DNA from: Lachnospiraceae bacterium
Lineage (GTDB): Bacteria > Bacillota > Clostridia > Lachnospirales > Lachnospiraceae
Direction: 5' to 3'
Assembly: GCA_017557525.1 (NCBI GenBank)
Contig: JAFYYN010000033.1
Span: forward strand, 1-54,346
Length of the DNA stretch: 54,346 nt
A model generated the notes under the pieces. The model was not told the origin of the DNA, did no database searches, and worked only from the letters and a program-made list of their open reading frames with translations. Within the stretch, counting starts at the first letter, position 1. Each line of letters begins with the position of its first letter. Shown here one piece after another: positions 52,169 through 54,346 of this stretch. The position numbers and the translations under genes are program-made.

Positions 52169-52234
52169 GAAATATTTTTTTGAGAATTGATGAGATTATC
52201 AATCTGAAAATAGAAAAGAGGGAGGAGAATTTTT

Positions 52235-54346
52235 ATGAAGTGTAGGAGAAAAATATTTAGAAAAGCAGCGATTTTAATTATATGTTTGACTGCCTGCTTT
52301 ATTGTGTTTTTATGTAATTATATGCCAGTTTCAGCAGATGAGGCTACTGAAGTATTGGTAGTTACAACTGAATATACTAACTATGAATATATATATGAGG
52401 ATACTCATATATTAACCTATCACATAGTTAAAATGGGTGTAGGCGGTGTAGATAAATATGGGGACAATGTAAGTTATGAAAACGGAGTGCTTAGGCTAGA
52501 TAATTACCAAGTCTCCAATAATAGTGAATTCTTTGCCATTAAGGCGAATGGTGATTTAATTATAGAACTCGTGGGAGATAATAATTTTGATTTAGGACTT
52601 ATTAAGTCTGTTAACAGACAGTATGGGATTTTTGTTGAAGGAAATCTCACTATAAGAAATGCCACCAATATGGATGGAAATTTAAACATAGATCTTAAGG
52701 GACCAGTTGGTGATTATCAAGCAAAAGCATTAAGCACCGCGGGAATAAGTGCTAATGGAAATTTAACTATTGAAGAAAGCGAGGGTGGTAACCTTACAAT
52801 AAGCATCAATGGTCGAAACGCCGTGAAGAATACCGAAGGGGATGGTGGTTCTTCCTATGGTATACGCTGTCTTGGAAAAATGGAAGTGCTTGGGAGTACG
52901 ATAAAGATAAATAATAATTATGGAGGTGAAAATGAATCGCTAGGTATTTACGCTAAGTCATATAGTCAGAGCGGTGGAAATATAGCAATTCAACCTTCAG
53001 GAAATCAAGGATCAACGCCGTCTTCTTATGGTATTCGCTGCTATGAGACCATGAAAATAGAAGATGGAGTAATCACTATTGGTAATAAAACTGGCGTAGT
53101 GAATACTTATGGTATTTATACAGGTTCTTATGATCAGTGCGGGGGAATAGTGACGGTTAAACCAGCTAACCTTGATTATAATGGATATGGAACTGGACAA
53201 TCAAGCGGAGATGCAATAGGCATTTATTCAGGAGATTCTGTCAGTCTAACCGGTGGAAGTCTTGAGGTTTTGGCAGGAAATGTACAGGGAAGCAATGGCA
53301 TTACCGGAAAATCAGGGAATGTGATCGAAGGACAAGATTGTGGTAGTAGTATTGGAGTATTAGCAAATAATGATATTACTCTTGCTTCTGATGCAATAAT
53401 TCAGGCTGGTAAATCATCAAATAATACAAGTACAGGAATCTTTTGCTTTGGAATTAATAATGTTGGGAAATTATTGTTGCAGGCTAATGTTACAATAAAG
53501 TCGCCTAATATAGCTATAGTGGCACCTTTGATTGAATTAATTGGAAATAAATATGTAAAACCCACTAGTGTAGAAATTAAGAAAATATCTGAAAATTTAA
53601 TTGGAAAAGGTTCTTCATATTATTATACTGTGCTTTTTCATCAAAGTCAGGATAATACTATCTATAAAACTGTATATGGACAGAATAATACTATTGCAAA
53701 GGAGATACAAACAGAAAAAATATTGTATTACAGTGTCAGATTTGAGTTGAATGGGCATGGAAATGCAATTGATGATCAGTCTATAGAAGAAGCAGGATTT
53801 GTAGAGGAGCCTCCGACACCATATGAAGAAGACTATTTGTTTGAAGGCTGGTATAAAGAATCGGATTTTGCAAATTTGTATAATTTTAGCACTAAAGTAA
53901 CAGATAATATTATACTATATGCAAAATGGTCTGTAAATCATACACCGAAAGACGCAGTAAAGGAAAATGAAGTGCCGGCGACATGTACAGTAGATGGCTC
54001 ATATGATGAAGTAATATACTGTTCTGTATGTGGAGGAGAAATCAGCAGAGAGAAGAAGGTAGTTACGGCACCAGGTCATACACCGAAAGACGCAGTAAAG
54101 GAAAATGAAGTGCCCGCGACATGTACAGTAGACGGCTCATACGATGAAGCAATATACTGTTCTGTATGCGGAGGAGAAATCAGCAGAGAGAAGAAGGTAA
54201 TTACGGCACTAGGTCATACACCGAAAGATGCAGTAAAGGAAAATGAAGTGCCGGCGACATGTACAGTAGACGGCTCATACGATGAAGCAATATACTGTTC
54301 TGTATGCGGAGGAGAAATCAGCAGAGATAAGAAGGCAATTTCGGCA
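52235..54346 (+). CDS. Exported cell-surface protein with InlB-type and Cys repeats (3' end outside window)
   Basis: The frame stays open to the window end, giving 704 residues so far. ATG 52235 follows GGAGGAG. A signal peptide (about 1-34; IFRKAAILIICLTACFIVFL, cut near VSA) is followed by an Asn/Gly-rich domain (about 60-440) with repeating GNLTI, YGIRC and GIY motifs that looks like a beta-helix of the pectate-lyase or carbohydrate-binding type. A Listeria-Bacteroides (InlB B, Flg_new) repeat follows at about 499-566 (FELNGHG...YLFEGWYKESDF...ILYAKW). Then come 46-residue repeats from residue 569. It is probably an adhesin or wall protein under c-di-GMP control. The wall anchor is not in view. 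Confidence 0.85.
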   Translation, partial: MKCRRKIFRKAAILIICLTACFIVFLCNYMPVSADEATEVLVVTTEYTNYEYIYEDTHILTYHIVKMGVGGVDKYGDNVSYENGVLRLDNYQVSNNSEFFAIKANGDLIIELVGDNNFDLGLIKSVNRQYGIFVEGNLTIRNATNMDGNLNIDLKGPVGDYQAKALSTAGISANGNLTIEESEGGNLTISINGRNAVKNTEGDGGSSYGIRCLGKMEVLGSTIKINNNYGGENESLGIYAKSYSQSGGNIAIQPSGNQGSTPSSYGIRCYETMKIEDGVITIGNKTGVVNTYGIYTGSYDQCGGIVTVKPANLDYNGYGTGQSSGDAIGIYSGDSVSLTGGSLEVLAGNVQGSNGITGKSGNVIEGQDCGSSIGVLANNDITLASDAIIQAGKSSNNTSTGIFCFGINNVGKLLLQANVTIKSPNIAIVAPLIELIGNKYVKPTSVEIKKISENLIGKGSSYYYTVLFHQSQDNTIYKTVYGQNNTIAKEIQTEKILYYSVRFELNGHGNAIDDQSIEEAGFVEEPPTPYEEDYLFEGWYKESDFANLYNFSTKVTDNIILYAKWSVNHTPKDAVKENEVPATCTVDGSYDEVIYCSVCGGEISREKKVVTAPGHTPKDAVKENEVPATCTVDGSYDEAIYCSVCGGEISREKKVITALGHTPKDAVKENEVPATCTVDGSYDEAIYCSVCGGEISRDKKAISA
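53939..54346 (+). repeat. Three 138-base repeats encoding Cys-containing 46-residue units
   Basis: Copies start at 53939, 54077 and 54215; the third is cut six bases short by the window end. Each encodes a unit starting HTPKDAVKENEVPATCTVDG with three cysteines, the last two as CSVC, and DNA identity is near complete. Such units recur in Clostridial surface proteins. More copies probably lie beyond the window. Confidence 0.92.

Noticed and set aside
53939-54346. CRISPR array
   Set aside because: The repeats are 138 bases, adjoin without spacers and are in frame inside a protein gene; no cas genes are present.

Overview
The window reads as a chromosomal segment of an anaerobic Firmicute, most likely a motile Lachnospiraceae of the Butyrivibrio/Pseudobutyrivibrio/Roseburia type. 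This is inferred from gene content and order: the rsmB-rlmN-prpC-prkC-rsgA-rpe block, a dcw division cluster opening with mraZ, a fused ispH-rpsA gene, and a plsX-acpP-rnc-smc-ftsY block. Frequent GTG/TTG starts and strong AGGAGG-type ribosome binding sites agree with it. Nearly all genes lie on the plus strand; typA and a small XRE regulator are the exceptions.

Layout. 1-6137: RNA modification, the PrpC/PrkC phospho-signalling pair, ribosome GTPase RsgA and Rpe. 6156-10059: two c-di-GMP proteins, a PilZ effector and a membrane HD-GYP phosphodiesterase with an extracellular beta-propeller sensor; the latter is preceded by a possible kissing-loop RNA leader. 10077-12318: ychF and lgt. 12510-21455: a reduced dcw cluster (mraZ, rsmH, ftsL, ftsI, murD, ftsW, ftsQ, ftsZ) with a clear MraZ-type operator; mraY, murE, murF and murG are absent from it. 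21478-22595: an orphan Mrp E-F-G antiporter set. 22656-29647: rimO, pgsA, a GerMN protein, a flavoprotein, cmk and ispH-rpsA, tightly packed. 29732-37150: cheR, then lipid precursor synthesis, RNase III, SMC and FtsY. 37335-45806: a CPBP protease, then a five-gene set made of a giant Ala/Glu/Lys coiled-coil protein, a membrane protein, XpaC, TelA and a membrane protein with an Asn/Gly-rich tail. 45806-51158: xth, tRNA-Arg, a small-multidrug-export-type protein, an HTH/Panacea-like protein, typA (minus) and thrH. 51171-54346: an accessory end, AT-rich except for a 288-base imperfect palindrome. It also holds a minus-strand XRE regulator, a c-di-GMP-I riboswitch with terminator, and an exported repeat protein cut off by the window end.

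Most of the window is conserved growth machinery: wall synthesis, division, ribosome assembly, lipid synthesis and chromosome segregation, with PrkC/PrpC as a likely coordinator. A second theme is c-di-GMP: PilZ receptor, HD-GYP hydrolase and riboswitch-controlled surface protein. The least understood parts are the coiled-coil/XpaC/TelA operon, the large palindrome at 51171-51458 and the structured spacers upstream of the HD-GYP and CPBP genes. All identifications come from reading motifs; no database search was run, and RNA structures were paired by hand.
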